From contig NZ_FMAJ01000007.1 of assembly GCF_900094625.1 (NCBI RefSeq), positions 62,001 to 126,000 on the forward strand: DNA of 64,000 nucleotides, in the 5' to 3' direction. The notes beneath the pieces were generated by a model. That model had not been told where the DNA came from, did not search any database, and saw nothing but the letters and a program-made list of their open reading frames with translations. How positions within the stretch are numbered: the first letter of the stretch is position 1; every line of letters starts with the position of its first letter. Shown here in pieces: positions 35,969-45,150 of the stretch. The DNA comes from Rhizobium aethiopicum. GTDB taxonomy: Bacteria; Pseudomonadota; Alphaproteobacteria; Rhizobiales; Rhizobiaceae. Both the position numbers and the translations under genes were made by a program.

Positions 35969-36148
35969 ATGGCAGAGGCGCAAAAACGCTTGTCCCATGC
36001 CACCCTCAAGCGGCGGCAGCGGTTTCATCGCAAGCGGGACGTCAGACCTGTCGTGCTGGCAAAGGCCAATCGTCTGGTCGTTCGGGCTGCCGTATTCATC
36101 GGTCTTTCGTTTCTCGCCGTCATCACACTTCAGGCGGTGTTGGGATAA
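35969..36148 (+). CDS. Small single-helix membrane protein
   Basis: The 59-residue reading frame starts MAEAQKRLSHATLKRRQRFH and continues with a basic region, then one membrane helix (AAVFIGLSFLAVITLQAVLG) at the very C-terminus. GGAGG lies six bases before the ATG. The strong ribosome site plus the basic-then-hydrophobic layout suggest a real small inner-membrane protein. No function is assigned. Confidence 0.6.
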   Translation: MAEAQKRLSHATLKRRQRFHRKRDVRPVVLAKANRLVVRAAVFIGLSFLAVITLQAVLG

Positions 36149-36530
36149 CGCCAATCGGCGGCGGCAATCCCTTCTTCCCGCCAGTAGACAAGACGAACGG
36201 GCCGCGTGAACAGAGAAGCGTGCCCTATCCTGCTGCGGTTTGCGGATACCCGCAGGAAAAATCGATCTTCTCGCCTTTCGCCCTGCTCTTGCCTGATTTT
36301 CTTATACATTCTTTCTAGGGAGTTTCTCCCGTAGCATTTCCGTGTCGGTGGCCGTCCGGCAGCCGTTCAGCAGCACGATGCAGCACGAGACGAGGTTAAG
36401 CCGCGAGGCCTACCCTTCTCTGCCGTTTTGCCGTTTACTGATGGATCGACGAGCGTAGCGGAGGGGTTAAGACGGACGGATCGGTCGGGGGTGGCCGCAT
36501 CCGCAAAGCATTCGATGGAAAGGGGTGGGC
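36149..36530. other. Intergenic stretch upstream of the antiporter
   Basis: About 380 bases without a supported gene. A moderately AT-rich patch near 36290-36320 could hold a promoter for the antiporter. No clear operator, RNA structure or repeat was seen. Confidence 0.5.
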
Positions 36531-38405
36531 ATGGAAGCGTTTTATATCGTGGTGCTGGTCGCGACAGCGCTCGTGCTTCTTGCTGCTTTTTCGAGCCTGC
36601 TCGCCTTCCGCTTCGGCGCCCCGCTGCTTCTTCTCTTCCTGATGATCGGCCTTGCCGCCGGTGTCGATGGCCTCGGCATCGAATTCAGCAACAACTATCT
36701 GGCCTATATTCTCGGTACCATTGCCCTGGCCATCATCCTCTTCGATTCCGGCTTCGGCACGCCGATGCAGGCCTTTCGGCTCGCGGCCGTGCCTTCTTTG
36801 ACGGTCGCTTCGGTCGGAGTTCTGATCACCGCCTCGCTCTTTGCCGCCGCTGCCATGTGGCTGTTGAACTTCAGCTGGCTCGAAGGTCTGCTGCTCGGTT
36901 CGATCGTGGCATCGACGGATGCCGCCGCCGTCTTCTTCCTGCTGCGCATCGGCGGCATCAACATCCGTGACAAGGTGCGCTCGACGCTAGAAGTCGAATC
37001 CGGCACCAACGATCCAATGGCGATTTTCCTCACCATCGCGCTTGTCGAGGTCTTGGCGAGCGGCGAGCGCTACGCCGGCATCGATATCGGCATGCTCGCC
37101 ATGTTCATCCAGCAGATGGGGCTCGGCGTCATCCTCGGCCTGCTCGGCGGCATGATGATCGTGCTGATCGTCAGCAAGCTCGACACGGATCGTGGCCTGA
37201 CGCCGATCTTCGTGCTGGCGCTCGCTCTTCTCGTCTTCTCCTTCACCGGCGCGGCCGGCGGCAGCGGCTTCCTCGCCGTCTACGTCGCCGGCATCTATGC
37301 CGGGAACCGCAAGATGCAGGCGATCGGCACCATCAAGCGCTTCCAGGACGGCATGACCTGGCTCGCGCAGATCATCATGTTCCTGGTGCTCGGCCTGCTC
37401 GCCACGCCGTCGCAATTCCCCGACATTATCGTGCCGGCCATCCTGCTTGCCTTCTTCCTGATCTTCGTCGCCCGGCCGCTGGCGATCTGGCTGTCGCTGC
37501 TTCCCTTCGATTACACGCAGCAGGAAATCGGCTTCGTTGCCTGGGTCGGTCTGCGCGGCGCCGTCTCCATTCTGCTGGCCATCATGCCGATCCTCGGCGG
37601 GCTGGAAAACGGTCAGATCTATTTCAATACCGCCTTCATCATCGTGCTGGTCTCCCTGCTCGTTCAAGGCTGGACGATTAAACCCGTCGCCAAGAAGCTC
37701 GGCCTGATCATCCCGCCGCGCATCGGCGCCGTCGACAAGGTCGAGGTCGACCTGCCGGGTGCGGCCAACCACGAACTGCTCTCCTACCGCGTTATTAAGG
37801 ACAGCCCGGTGCTGCGCGGGGAGCGCATTCCGCGCTGGGCGACCCCCTCCCTCGTCATCCGCGACGGCAAGTCGATGCGCTACCAATATGCCGGGCGGCT
37901 GCGCGAAAACGATCTCGTCTATCTCTTCATCGTGCCGAGCTATTCCCGCCTGCTCGACCGCCTCTTCGCCAGCCGCGCGCCGGTGGACGAGGACGATGCC
38001 GAGTTCTTCGGCGCCTTCGCGCTCTCGCCTGCCCGCCCGGCCGCCGATCTCGACGCTGCCTACGGCCCCGGCCTGCTCAACGAATCCGAAAAGGGGCTGA
38101 CGATCGCCGAGTTGATGCGGCAGCGCCTCGGCGGCAAGGCCGATTACGCCGATCGCGTCCGTCTCGGCTCGATCATCCTGATCGTCCGCGATCTCGACGA
38201 GCACGACCACATCACCTCAGTCGGCATGTCGCTGGAAGCGGTCGAACCAGCGATCACGCTGCCGATCTTCCTCAATCTCAAGGACATCATCCAGCGCATC
38301 CGCGAGCGGCTGAACGGACGGCGCAACCGCGAAGCCGCAGCCGCTGAAACCCTGCCGAAAGCATCGGCCGGAGGCGACGAAGTGAGACGCGAAAACGGCC
38401 GTTGA
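36531..38405 (+). CDS. Potassium/proton antiporter, CPA1 family (NhaP2/CvrA-like)
   Basis: The 624-residue protein has about 12 membrane helices in its first 400 residues, with [16 protein letters not shown] and [14 protein letters not shown] in the transport core. A cytoplasmic RCK_C domain (about 410-490) and a CorC/HlyC-like domain (about 500-600) follow. This order is that of NhaP2/CvrA, which expels K+ for H+. The ATG chosen starts [14 protein letters not shown]; a GTG two codons earlier is possible. It lies between gap and pgk, interrupting the carbon-metabolism genes. Confidence 0.9.
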   Translation: MEAFYIVVLVATALVLLAAFSSLLAFRFGAPLLLLFLMIGLAAGVDGLGIEFSNNYLAYILGTIALAIILFDSGFGTPMQAFRLAAVPSLTVASVGVLITASLFAAAAMWLLNFSWLEGLLLGSIVASTDAAAVFFLLRIGGINIRDKVRSTLEVESGTNDPMAIFLTIALVEVLASGERYAGIDIGMLAMFIQQMGLGVILGLLGGMMIVLIVSKLDTDRGLTPIFVLALALLVFSFTGAAGGSGFLAVYVAGIYAGNRKMQAIGTIKRFQDGMTWLAQIIMFLVLGLLATPSQFPDIIVPAILLAFFLIFVARPLAIWLSLLPFDYTQQEIGFVAWVGLRGAVSILLAIMPILGGLENGQIYFNTAFIIVLVSLLVQGWTIKPVAKKLGLIIPPRIGAVDKVEVDLPGAANHELLSYRVIKDSPVLRGERIPRWATPSLVIRDGKSMRYQYAGRLRENDLVYLFIVPSYSRLLDRLFASRAPVDEDDAEFFGAFALSPARPAADLDAAYGPGLLNESEKGLTIAELMRQRLGGKADYADRVRLGSIILIVRDLDEHDHITSVGMSLEAVEPAITLPIFLNLKDIIQRIRERLNGRRNREAAAAETLPKASAGGDEVRRENGR

Positions 38406-38475
38406 ACGCCTTGCGTCTCGAATGATCCTTGCTATGGTCGGCGCGACTTCCGCCAACCAAGACTGGATCCTCCCC

Positions 38476-39678
38476 ATGCCTTCTTTCAAGACCCTCGACG
38501 ATCTTTCCGATATCCGCGGCAAGCGCGTTCTCGTCCGCGTCGACCTCAACGTCCCGGTCAAGGACGGCAAGGTCACCGATGTGACGCGCATCGAGCGTGT
38601 GGCGCCGACGATCCTCGAACTGTCGGGCAAGGGTGCCAAGGTGATCCTGCTTGCCCATTTCGGCCGGCCGAAGGATGGCCCCTCGCCAGATCTGTCGCTG
38701 TCGCTGATCGCCCCTTCCGTCGAGGAAGTACTCGATCATGCCGTGCTGACGGCCTCCGACTGCATTGGCGAGGCCGCCGCCTCCGCCGTCGCCGCAATGA
38801 GGGACGGCGATATCCTGCTCCTGGAAAACACTCGCTTCCATAAGGGCGAGGAAAAGAACGACCCCGATTTCACCAAGGCGCTCGCCGCCAACGGCGATAT
38901 CTATGTCAACGACGCCTTCTCCGCCGCCCACCGCGCCCATGCTTCCACCGAGGGCCTTGCCCATCACCTGCCGGCCCATGCCGGCCGCACCATGCAGGCC
39001 GAGCTGGAAGCGCTCGAAAAGGGTCTTGGTGCCCCCGCTCGCCCTGTTGTCGCCATCGTCGGCGGTGCCAAGGTGTCGACCAAGATCGATCTTTTGATGA
39101 ACCTCGTGAAGAAGGTCGATGCGCTCGTCATCGGCGGCGGCATGGCCAATACCTTCATCGCCGCTCGCGGCACTAATGTCGGCAAGTCGCTTTGCGAACA
39201 TGATCTCGCCGATACCGCCAAGCAGATCATGATCGAGGCCGCAACCGCCGGCTGCGCCATCATCCTGCCGGAAGACGGCGTCGTCGCCCGTGAATTCAAG
39301 GCAGGCGCGGCCAACGAAACGGTCGACATCAACGCCATCCCCGCCGATGCCATGGTGCTCGACGTCGGCCCGAAATCCGTCCAGGCCATCAATGCCTGGA
39401 TCGAGAGGGCCTCGACCCTCGTCTGGAACGGTCCGCTCGGCGCCTTCGAGATCGAGCCTTTCGATGCCGCAACCGTCGCTGCCGCAAAATACGCCGCCGA
39501 GCGCACGGCGGCCGGCAAACTGACCTCCGTTGCCGGCGGCGGCGATACCGTCTCGGCGCTGAACCATGCCGGCGTTGCCGACGAGTTCAGCTATGTCTCC
39601 ACCGCCGGCGGCGCTTTCCTGGAATGGATGGAAGGCAAGGAGCTTCCCGGCGTCGCCGTCCTCAACCCCGGCAGATAG
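38476..39678 (+). CDS. pgk: Phosphoglycerate kinase
   Basis: The 400-residue enzyme starts [20 protein letters not shown] with RVDLNVP near residue 23 and contains [24 protein letters not shown] and [13 protein letters not shown]. These are the substrate and nucleotide sites of PGK. Length is standard. The start MPSFKTLDD is preferred over a reading 18 residues longer. A hairpin with T run follows, ending the pgk unit before fba. Confidence 0.98.
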   Translation: MPSFKTLDDLSDIRGKRVLVRVDLNVPVKDGKVTDVTRIERVAPTILELSGKGAKVILLAHFGRPKDGPSPDLSLSLIAPSVEEVLDHAVLTASDCIGEAAASAVAAMRDGDILLLENTRFHKGEEKNDPDFTKALAANGDIYVNDAFSAAHRAHASTEGLAHHLPAHAGRTMQAELEALEKGLGAPARPVVAIVGGAKVSTKIDLLMNLVKKVDALVIGGGMANTFIAARGTNVGKSLCEHDLADTAKQIMIEAATAGCAIILPEDGVVAREFKAGAANETVDINAIPADAMVLDVGPKSVQAINAWIERASTLVWNGPLGAFEIEPFDAATVAAAKYAAERTAAGKLTSVAGGGDTVSALNHAGVADEFSYVSTAGGAFLEWMEGKELPGVAVLNPGR

Positions 39679-39714
39679 CTGCCGCGCCTGATTTGACAGG
39701 TTTTACATGTAGAT

Positions 39715-39748
39715 AGACCGCGGTGGCGAGAGCCTTCCGCGGTCTTTT
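39715..39748 (+). terminator. Intrinsic terminator of pgk
   Basis: Stem AGACCGCGG / CCGCGGTCT followed by TTT, 37 bases after the stop codon. Confidence 0.85.
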
Positions 39749-39779
39749 GCTCAACGCCTGGAAAAAATCCCAGATTTTC

Positions 39780-39806
39780 AAACGATTGAATTGAATTCAA
39801 TCGTTT
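39780..39806. promoter_or_regulatory. 27-base perfect palindrome upstream of fba
   Basis: Odd-centred inverted repeat with 13-base arms (AAACGATTGAATT, then its exact complement after a single G). It lies about 92 bases upstream of the fba start. The size and AT-rich symmetry are those of a LacI- or GntR-type operator. No matching site was found upstream of tkt, gap or pgk. The regulator is unknown. Confidence 0.65.
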
Positions 39807-39898
39807 CAATGACTTAGCCCTCCATTTTCCTCACTCTAAACTTCTGTTATCGCCGTCCTATCCTAAACCGCCGATGTTTCATGCTGTGGAGAGAACGA

Positions 39899-40924
39899 AT
39901 GAGCGAACGACTGGAAGACATTGCAGTGCAGATGGTTGCAGCTGGCCGGGGACTGCTTGCGGCCGACGAATCGACCTCCACGATCAAGAAGCGTTTCGAC
40001 ACGATCAACCTCGAATCGACGGAAACGAGCCGCCGCGATTACCGCGAGATGCTTTTCCGCTCCGACGAGGCGATGAAGAAATATATCTCCGGCGTTATCC
40101 TCTTCGAAGAGACGCTTTTCCAGAAGGCTGCAGACGGCACGCCTTTCGTAGACATCATCCGCGCTGCCGGTTCCATTCCCGGCATCAAGGTCGATACCGG
40201 CGCCAAGCCGATGGCTAATTTTCCAGGCGAAACCATCACCGAAGGCCTCGATGGCCTCGGCGAGCGCCTTGCCCGATATTATGAAGCCGGCGCCCGCTTC
40301 GCTAAGTGGCGCGGCGTTATCGCCATCTCCTCATCGCTGCCGACCCGCGGTTCGGTCCGCGCCAACGCTCAGGCGCTTGCCCGCTATGCGGCTCTTTGCC
40401 AGCAAGCCAAGATCGTTCCGATAGTCGAGCCCGAATGCCTGATGGACGGCAAGCCGGGCGACCACAATATCGACCGCTGCGCCGAAGTCACCGAAGCGAC
40501 GCTGCGCATCGTCTTCGAGGAACTGGCCGATGCCCGCGTCAGCCTCGAAGGCATGATCCTGAAGCCGAACATGGTGATCGACGGCAAGAATGCCCGCAAG
40601 GCTTCGGTCGCGGAAGTTGCCGAACGCACCGTCCAGGTGCTGAAGCGCACCGTTCCCTCTGCAGTTCCCGGTATCGCCTTCCTCTCCGGCGGCCAGTCGA
40701 CCGAAGAGGCAAGCGCGCACCTTTCGGCCATCAATGCCACCGCCGACCTGCCTTGGTTCGTGACTTTCTCCTACGGCCGCGCTCTGCAGGACAGCGCGCT
40801 GAAGGCCTGGAACGGCAAGCCGGAAAACGTCGCCGCCGGCCAGCGCGAATTCACGCATCGCGCCGAGATGAACAGCCTTGCCGCCAAGGGCAGCTGGAAA
40901 AAGGACCTTGAAAAGGCAGCCTGA
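39899..40924 (+). CDS. fba: Fructose-bisphosphate aldolase, class I
   Basis: The 341-residue Schiff-base aldolase has LLAADESTSTIKKRF near residue 19, IVPIVEPECLMDG, and Lys222 in GMILKPNMV, the imine-forming lysine. FLSGGQSTEEA binds phosphate. It cleaves fructose 1,6-bisphosphate. GGAGAG precedes the ATG. A longer reading by six residues lacks support. A large palindrome lies in its promoter region and none of its neighbours has it, suggesting separate control. Confidence 0.97.
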   Translation: MSERLEDIAVQMVAAGRGLLAADESTSTIKKRFDTINLESTETSRRDYREMLFRSDEAMKKYISGVILFEETLFQKAADGTPFVDIIRAAGSIPGIKVDTGAKPMANFPGETITEGLDGLGERLARYYEAGARFAKWRGVIAISSSLPTRGSVRANAQALARYAALCQQAKIVPIVEPECLMDGKPGDHNIDRCAEVTEATLRIVFEELADARVSLEGMILKPNMVIDGKNARKASVAEVAERTVQVLKRTVPSAVPGIAFLSGGQSTEEASAHLSAINATADLPWFVTFSYGRALQDSALKAWNGKPENVAAGQREFTHRAEMNSLAAKGSWKKDLEKAA

Positions 40925-41192
40925 TTTTTTGCATTTGGGATTCGGGTGGGGGCGGCAACCGCGCTCCTGCCCAATCCCTCCGGCTCCCTCGCAACTTCTG
41001 TGCCCGTGACGTAGAGGGAGGAACTCAGTGCCGCCACATACCCATTCTCCCTAGCGGGGAGAAGAGGGAGCAAGAAAAGCAACTCAACGCCTGAGTACAT
41101 ACATCCCTCATCATTGTCTCGGCGACAAGAAACCGCTTCGCCCCACGAAAAATCGTGATTACTCATAACGGCCCGCTGCAAGAGGAGCCGCT

Positions 41193-42116
41193 ATGGACAC
41201 CATTTCCTACGTCACCGTCGATGTCTTCACCTCCACGCGTTTCGAGGGCAATCCTCTGGCCGTCATCTCCGACGCGCGGGGCCTCACCGATGCGGCGATG
41301 CAGAAGATCGCCACCGAGTTCAACTATTCCGAAGTGACCTTCGTCCTGCCGCCGGAAAATCCCGCGAACTCCGCCCGCGTGCGCATCTTCACCCCGACGA
41401 TGGAAATCCCCTTCGCCGGCCATCCCAATGTCGGCACCGCCTATGTGCTCGGCCGGCAGGCGGAAATCTTCGGCAAACCGGTCGGCGATACGCTGCGCTT
41501 CGAGGAACGGGCCGGTATCGTCGAAGTCAGGCTGAAGCGCAGCGGCGGAAAGATCGCGGCCGCCGCTATTCGCGCGCCGCAGCCGCTGACGATCGGCGGT
41601 ATCGTCGCCGAGGAAACCATCGCCCGCTGCATCTCACTCGATCCCGGCCTCGTTCTCACGACCACACATGCGCCGGTCTTTGCCTCGGTCGGCCTGAACT
41701 TCGCAGTCGCCGAATTGAACGGACTTGAAGCGCTGGCCGCCTCACGTCCGAACCTCGCGGGCTTCCAGGCGGCTGCCGGCGGCCAGACCACGAGCGGCCA
41801 CGACTTCTCGCTCTTCGTCTATGTCAGGACAGCCGAAAATCCGTGGAATATCCGCGCTCGTATGTTCGCGCCACTCGACAATGTCCCCGAGGATCCCGCG
41901 ACAGGCAGCGCTTCCGCAGCGCTCGGCGCCTATCTCGTCTCGCTCACGGCGGAGGCCGATATGAACACCCGCATCACCATCGAACAGGGCGTGGAAATGG
42001 GTCGACGCAGTATCATCGCCCTTGATGTCACGAAATCCGATGGCGCGATCACCGATGTCATCATCTCGGGAAGCTGCGTTGCCGTCATGCGCGGCGAAAT
42101 CATCCTACAGGACTGA
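41193..42116 (+). CDS. PhzF-family epimerase/isomerase
   Basis: The 307-residue protein opens YVTVDVFTSTRFEGNPLAV and has Glu47 in NYSEVTFVLPP, the catalytic acid of PhzF, then PFAGHPNVGTAYVLG. The second half has [20 protein letters not shown]. Outside phenazine clusters the substrate is usually unknown, and no phenazine genes lie nearby. The 268 bases upstream hold a TTCTCCC / GGGAGAA hairpin but no gene. Confidence 0.88.
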   Translation: MDTISYVTVDVFTSTRFEGNPLAVISDARGLTDAAMQKIATEFNYSEVTFVLPPENPANSARVRIFTPTMEIPFAGHPNVGTAYVLGRQAEIFGKPVGDTLRFEERAGIVEVRLKRSGGKIAAAAIRAPQPLTIGGIVAEETIARCISLDPGLVLTTTHAPVFASVGLNFAVAELNGLEALAASRPNLAGFQAAAGGQTTSGHDFSLFVYVRTAENPWNIRARMFAPLDNVPEDPATGSASAALGAYLVSLTAEADMNTRITIEQGVEMGRRSIIALDVTKSDGAITDVIISGSCVAVMRGEIILQD

Positions 42117-42144
42117 CGGCCGCATCGAGGCATAATTCCGAGGT

Positions 42145-42309
42145 TTACATCAGGAAGTCGCGAGACAGCAGCGCCACTGCCCAGACGCCGAAGGCGATCA
42201 GCGCGATCTTCCAGAAATCCATCCGCCGTCTCAGACCGGGAAAACCGAGCGGCTTGATCACCTGTATCACCATGGCAAGGATGAGCAGCAAGCCTATCAG
42301 CTTTGTCAT
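42145..42309 (-). CDS. Small membrane protein, two helices
   Basis: The 54-residue reading frame starts MTKLIGLLLILAMVIQVIKP, has the loop LGFPGLRRRMDFW, then a second helix (KIALIAFGVWAVALLSRDFL). A tidy two-helix hairpin with basic residues in the loop, it looks genuine. It is divergent from the MFS gene and converges on phzF. No function is known to me. Confidence 0.65.
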   Translation of the reverse strand: MTKLIGLLLILAMVIQVIKPLGFPGLRRRMDFWKIALIAFGVWAVALLSRDFLM

Positions 42310-42481
42310 GCTTTATTTTTTCCATTTTTCGGAATGTCACAGGACGGACATTTTTCCGCGCGAACACAGGATCTCGACAGGCCGTAAAGGCATTCCGGGA
42401 CACAATCAATCATCTTGAGACTGGGCAGGCGCAGGTCTTGCTTTATGTCTATTCACAATTGCTGAGACCGAGTCTGGGGAA

Positions 42482-43762
42482 ATGAAGAGAAATCTGTTGT
42501 CCGTCGCCGCGCTGCTCTTTGGCACGCTGTTCCTTTTCATGGGCAACGGCCTGCAGGGCATCCTGCTTCCGGTGCGCGGCAATATCGAAGGTTATGCCAC
42601 GACGACGCTTGGCTTGCTTGGCACCTCATGGGCCGGAGGCTTCGTCATCGGCTGCCTGGTGGCGCCGAAACTGGTGCGCCGCGTCGGCCATGTCCGCGCC
42701 TTCTCCGGCTTCATCTCGATCATCGCCATCATCGCGCTGGTAAGCGGCATCATCATCGACCCGATCTGGTGGGTGATCCTGCGCGCTGTCACTGGCTTCT
42801 CCACCGCCGGTACGTCGATGATCATCGAGAGCTGGCTGAACGAACGTGCCAGCAACGAGAGCCGCGGTGCGATCTTCTCGCTCTATATCGGCATCACCCT
42901 GATCGGCGTCGTCGCCGGCCAGATGATGATCCCGCTCGAGGATGTGCGCACGCCGGTGCTCTTCATGATCTGCGGCATCTTCTATTGCATCGCCATGCTG
43001 CCGACGACGCTTTCGACCGCGGCCTCGCCGCAGCCGCTTAAGGCCGTGCGCCTCGACCTGCCGGCGCTCTATCGCAATTCGCCCGTTTCCTGCCTCGGCA
43101 TCCTGCTCGTCGGTATTGCCAATGGCGCTTACGGCACACTGGGTGCTGTCTTCGGCGCCGGCGCCGGCCTTTCCGACACCAGCATCGCCGTCATGATGAG
43201 CGCTACCATCTTTGCCGGCGCCGTGATGCAGCTGCCGGCCGGCCGGCTTTCTGACCGTATCGACCGGCGCTACGTGCTCGCCGCCCTGTCGGCCATTGCC
43301 GCGATCGCCGGCTTGCTGATCTTTCTGCTGAACCCGACATCCCCCGGCTTGCTGATCGGCCTCGTTGTCCTCTACGGCGCGGTAGCCAATACGCTCTATC
43401 CGATCGCAGTTGCACACGCGAACGACTTCGCGGCGTCGGAGGATTTCGTCAAGGTCTCCGGCGGCCTGCTGCTCCTCTACGGCATCGGCACAGTCATCGG
43501 CCCGACGCTCGGCGGTCCCGTTATGTCGGCAATCACCCCGCATGCGCTGTTTTTGGTCACGGCCGTCGCCCATGTGCTGATCACGGCTTACGCCATCATC
43601 AGAAGCCGCATCCGTGCTGCCGTCCCGGCCAGCGATCGCGACGCCTACACGACGATCCCGACCGGCACGTCGCCGATGCTGACACCGCAGAGCATGTCGC
43701 TGGCCGATCGCGGCACCGGCAAATCTCCCGAAGGCGGCGATCCTGCTGTAAAGTTCGGCTAG
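42482..43762 (+). CDS. MFS transporter (YcaD-like)
   Basis: The 426-residue carrier has twelve predicted helices, with GTLFLFMGNGLQGILLPVRG in helix one, LVRRVGHVRAF after helix two and GRLSDRIDRRYVL in the central loop. The MFS sequence signatures are in place. Similar proteins are called YcaD-type, and the substrate is unknown. The hydrophilic tail (about 40 residues) is Pro/Thr/Ser-rich. The start ATG is preceded by GGGGA two to six bases upstream. Confidence 0.85.
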   Translation: MKRNLLSVAALLFGTLFLFMGNGLQGILLPVRGNIEGYATTTLGLLGTSWAGGFVIGCLVAPKLVRRVGHVRAFSGFISIIAIIALVSGIIIDPIWWVILRAVTGFSTAGTSMIIESWLNERASNESRGAIFSLYIGITLIGVVAGQMMIPLEDVRTPVLFMICGIFYCIAMLPTTLSTAASPQPLKAVRLDLPALYRNSPVSCLGILLVGIANGAYGTLGAVFGAGAGLSDTSIAVMMSATIFAGAVMQLPAGRLSDRIDRRYVLAALSAIAAIAGLLIFLLNPTSPGLLIGLVVLYGAVANTLYPIAVAHANDFAASEDFVKVSGGLLLLYGIGTVIGPTLGGPVMSAITPHALFLVTAVAHVLITAYAIIRSRIRAAVPASDRDAYTTIPTGTSPMLTPQSMSLADRGTGKSPEGGDPAVKFG

Positions 43763-43921
43763 GACTTCCGGTAAACCCGCGCTGCGGTTTTGCCGGTGGC
43801 TCGCAAAAAACGGAAAATGCTCCAGGCGAGGCTGGATTTAGGCCGGATCGGCCTAAATTCCGATTCCGTATCGCCCGTATTTTTCGGCATTATGCCGCCA
43901 CCAGCAAACGGAGGAGAACCG

Positions 43922-44113
43922 ATGAGCTTTATCGATGACGACCAGCCGCAGAAGAAACCCGGCCACGAGATCGGCGCCGATCTCTCCATGCTTTCGGTCG
44001 ACGAGCTGAAGGCCCGGGTGGAATTGCTGAAAGCGGAGATCGCCCGGCTCGAAGCCGAAGCCGCCCGCAAAGCCTCCGGACGACAGGCGGCTGAAAGCTT
44101 CTTCCGCTCATGA
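43922..44113 (+). CDS. DUF1192 small protein
   Basis: The 63-residue protein MSFIDDDQPQKKPGHEIGAD ends in a short coiled coil (SVDELKARVELLKAEIARLE), typical of DUF1192, common in Rhizobiales. GGAGGAG lies five bases before the ATG. A longer reading of 44 more residues starts inside non-coding sequence and is rejected. It precedes a candidate sRNA and rcdA. Confidence 0.85.
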   Translation: MSFIDDDQPQKKPGHEIGADLSMLSVDELKARVELLKAEIARLEAEAARKASGRQAAESFFRS

Positions 44114-44187
44114 TCCGCCAAAAGCCTCGAAGAACAATGTTCTAGGCGGCAAAATGAACCGACCTCAAGTCTTCATTCGGCGCAATG

Positions 44188-44202
44188 TTAATAAATTATT
44201 AA
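44188..44202 (+). promoter_or_regulatory. CtrA-like box on the sRNA promoter
   Basis: TTAA, seven bases, TTAA: a full match to the spacing of the CtrA box. It covers the place of the -35 of the sRNA promoter (CTATAT at 44219-44224). The local sequence is AT-rich, so chance is possible. Confidence 0.4.
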
Positions 44203-44229
44203 GCTTTATAAGGTATTACTATATTCATC

Positions 44230-44327
44230 CAGATTTTCTCTGGATCTCAGACAGTTTTCCATGCGGTGAATTGGTCTGATTTTTCTCCCTGTTTTACCTT
44301 GAGAGCCGCTTTTGCGGCTCTTCTTTT
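44230..44327 (+). ncRNA. Candidate trans-acting small RNA with three hairpins
   Basis: A possible promoter (CTATAT as -10) is followed by three stems. The first is ATCCAGA / TCTGGAT, the second CAGAC / GTCTG. The third is AGAGCCGC / GCGGCTCT with a TTTT loop and a T-rich tail (TCTTTTT), a textbook terminator. Predicted length is about 97-100 nt. It lies between DUF1192 and rcdA and has no coding frame. The size and three-stem layout recall rhizobial trans-sRNAs, including EcpR1, but I cannot assign a family from sequence alone. The start is approximate. Confidence 0.6.
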
Positions 44328-44363
44328 TGTTGCGGCCGAGGAATTTCCATGAAACTGTGGAGA

Positions 44364-44378
44364 TTAACCTTTTCTTAA
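44364..44378 (+). promoter_or_regulatory. CtrA-like box upstream of rcdA
   Basis: TTAA, CCTTTTC, TTAA: exact spacing of the CtrA consensus, about 125 bases upstream of the rcdA start. In Caulobacter rcdA is transcribed under CtrA control, so the site fits the gene. Confidence 0.6.
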
Positions 44379-44503
44379 GAAACGGCTTGCGCATTTGCGC
44401 TAATGATACCATCTTAAAGTCATAAAGACCGGACACGGAAACTTTTCCGTCGACCCCGGCGTTACCTGACCATAAGTAGCTGCGTGCAACAGGGACTATT
44501 GCG

Positions 44504-45019
44504 ATGTCGGAAGTTGGATTGAACACGATCAGTTTTGCGGGCCGCGCGGCTGCATCCTCACAGTTCAAGGCACTCTACGCCGAAGGCATGTCGCTGGTCG
44601 AAGAGACCGCCGCCTATCTCGATGGCCAAGGCCGCGCAGCCTCCAAGGTTCTGCCGCGCATGGCATCCGTCCTCTACGCGGCTGAATCGATGCGGCTGAC
44701 CACTCGCCTGATGCAGATGGCCTCGTGGCTGCTGCTGCAGCGCGCCGTCAACAACGGCGAAATGTCCCGCGACCAGGTGCTGGCCGAGAAGAACAAGGTC
44801 CGGCTCGACGGCTTCAACGTCGACCGCGCAGCACCCGGCTGGGGCGACCTGCCCGAATCCTTCCGGGATCTCGTCGAGCGCTCGCTGCGTCTGCAGAACC
44901 GCATCGCCCTGTTGGATCGCGAAATCTATCGCCCGGCCGAAGCCGTAATCGTTCATGACAATCAGAACAGCGTCCAGGCGCAGCTTTCCCTGCTGCAGAC
45001 GGCCTTCGGCAACAACTGA
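44504..45019 (+). CDS. rcdA: RcdA-like regulator of CtrA degradation (DUF1465)
   Basis: The 171-residue, mostly helical protein (SQFKALYAEGMSLVEETAAY, MRLTTRLMQMASWLLLQRAV, VERSLRLQNRIALLDREIYR) has the three-helix layout of DUF1465/RcdA. In Caulobacter RcdA helps ClpXP degrade the cell-cycle regulator CtrA. A CtrA-like box upstream suggests the feedback known there. An AGGGA lies about ten bases before the ATG. A strong terminator follows. Confidence 0.82.
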   Translation: MSEVGLNTISFAGRAAASSQFKALYAEGMSLVEETAAYLDGQGRAASKVLPRMASVLYAAESMRLTTRLMQMASWLLLQRAVNNGEMSRDQVLAEKNKVRLDGFNVDRAAPGWGDLPESFRDLVERSLRLQNRIALLDREIYRPAEAVIVHDNQNSVQAQLSLLQTAFGNN

Positions 45020-45041
45020 CCGATCTGTGAAATTCAATGAG

Positions 45042-45070
45042 CCGGCTGCGCAGTGCGCGGCCGGTTTTTT
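45042..45070 (+). terminator. Intrinsic terminator of rcdA
   Basis: Ten-base-pair stem CCGGCTGCGC / GCGCGGCCGG (one wobble pair) with a three-base loop, followed by six Ts. Confidence 0.9.
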
Positions 45071-45099
45071 GTTGCCGCTGCACGCGTCCTGGAAACGCA

Positions 45100-45126
45100 A
45101 AAAAGCCCGGCAGAGCCGGGCTTTTT
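45100..45126. terminator. Bidirectional terminator serving rpmE
   Basis: Twelve-base-pair stem AAAAAGCCCGGC / GCCGGGCTTTTT with loop AGA; T runs on both strands. It lies 25 bases after the rpmE stop. Confidence 0.92.
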
Positions 45127-45150
45127 GCGAAATTCCGTCAGCAAAAGCGA

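Noticed and set aside
35843..36154. 103-codon minus-strand frame after the acidic hypothetical gene
   Set aside because: It overlaps a plus-strand small gene with a strong ribosome site and hydrophobic helix and has no start signal of its own.
41193..42116. Phenazine biosynthesis
   Set aside because: A PhzF-fold protein alone does not indicate phenazine synthesis; no other phz gene is present.
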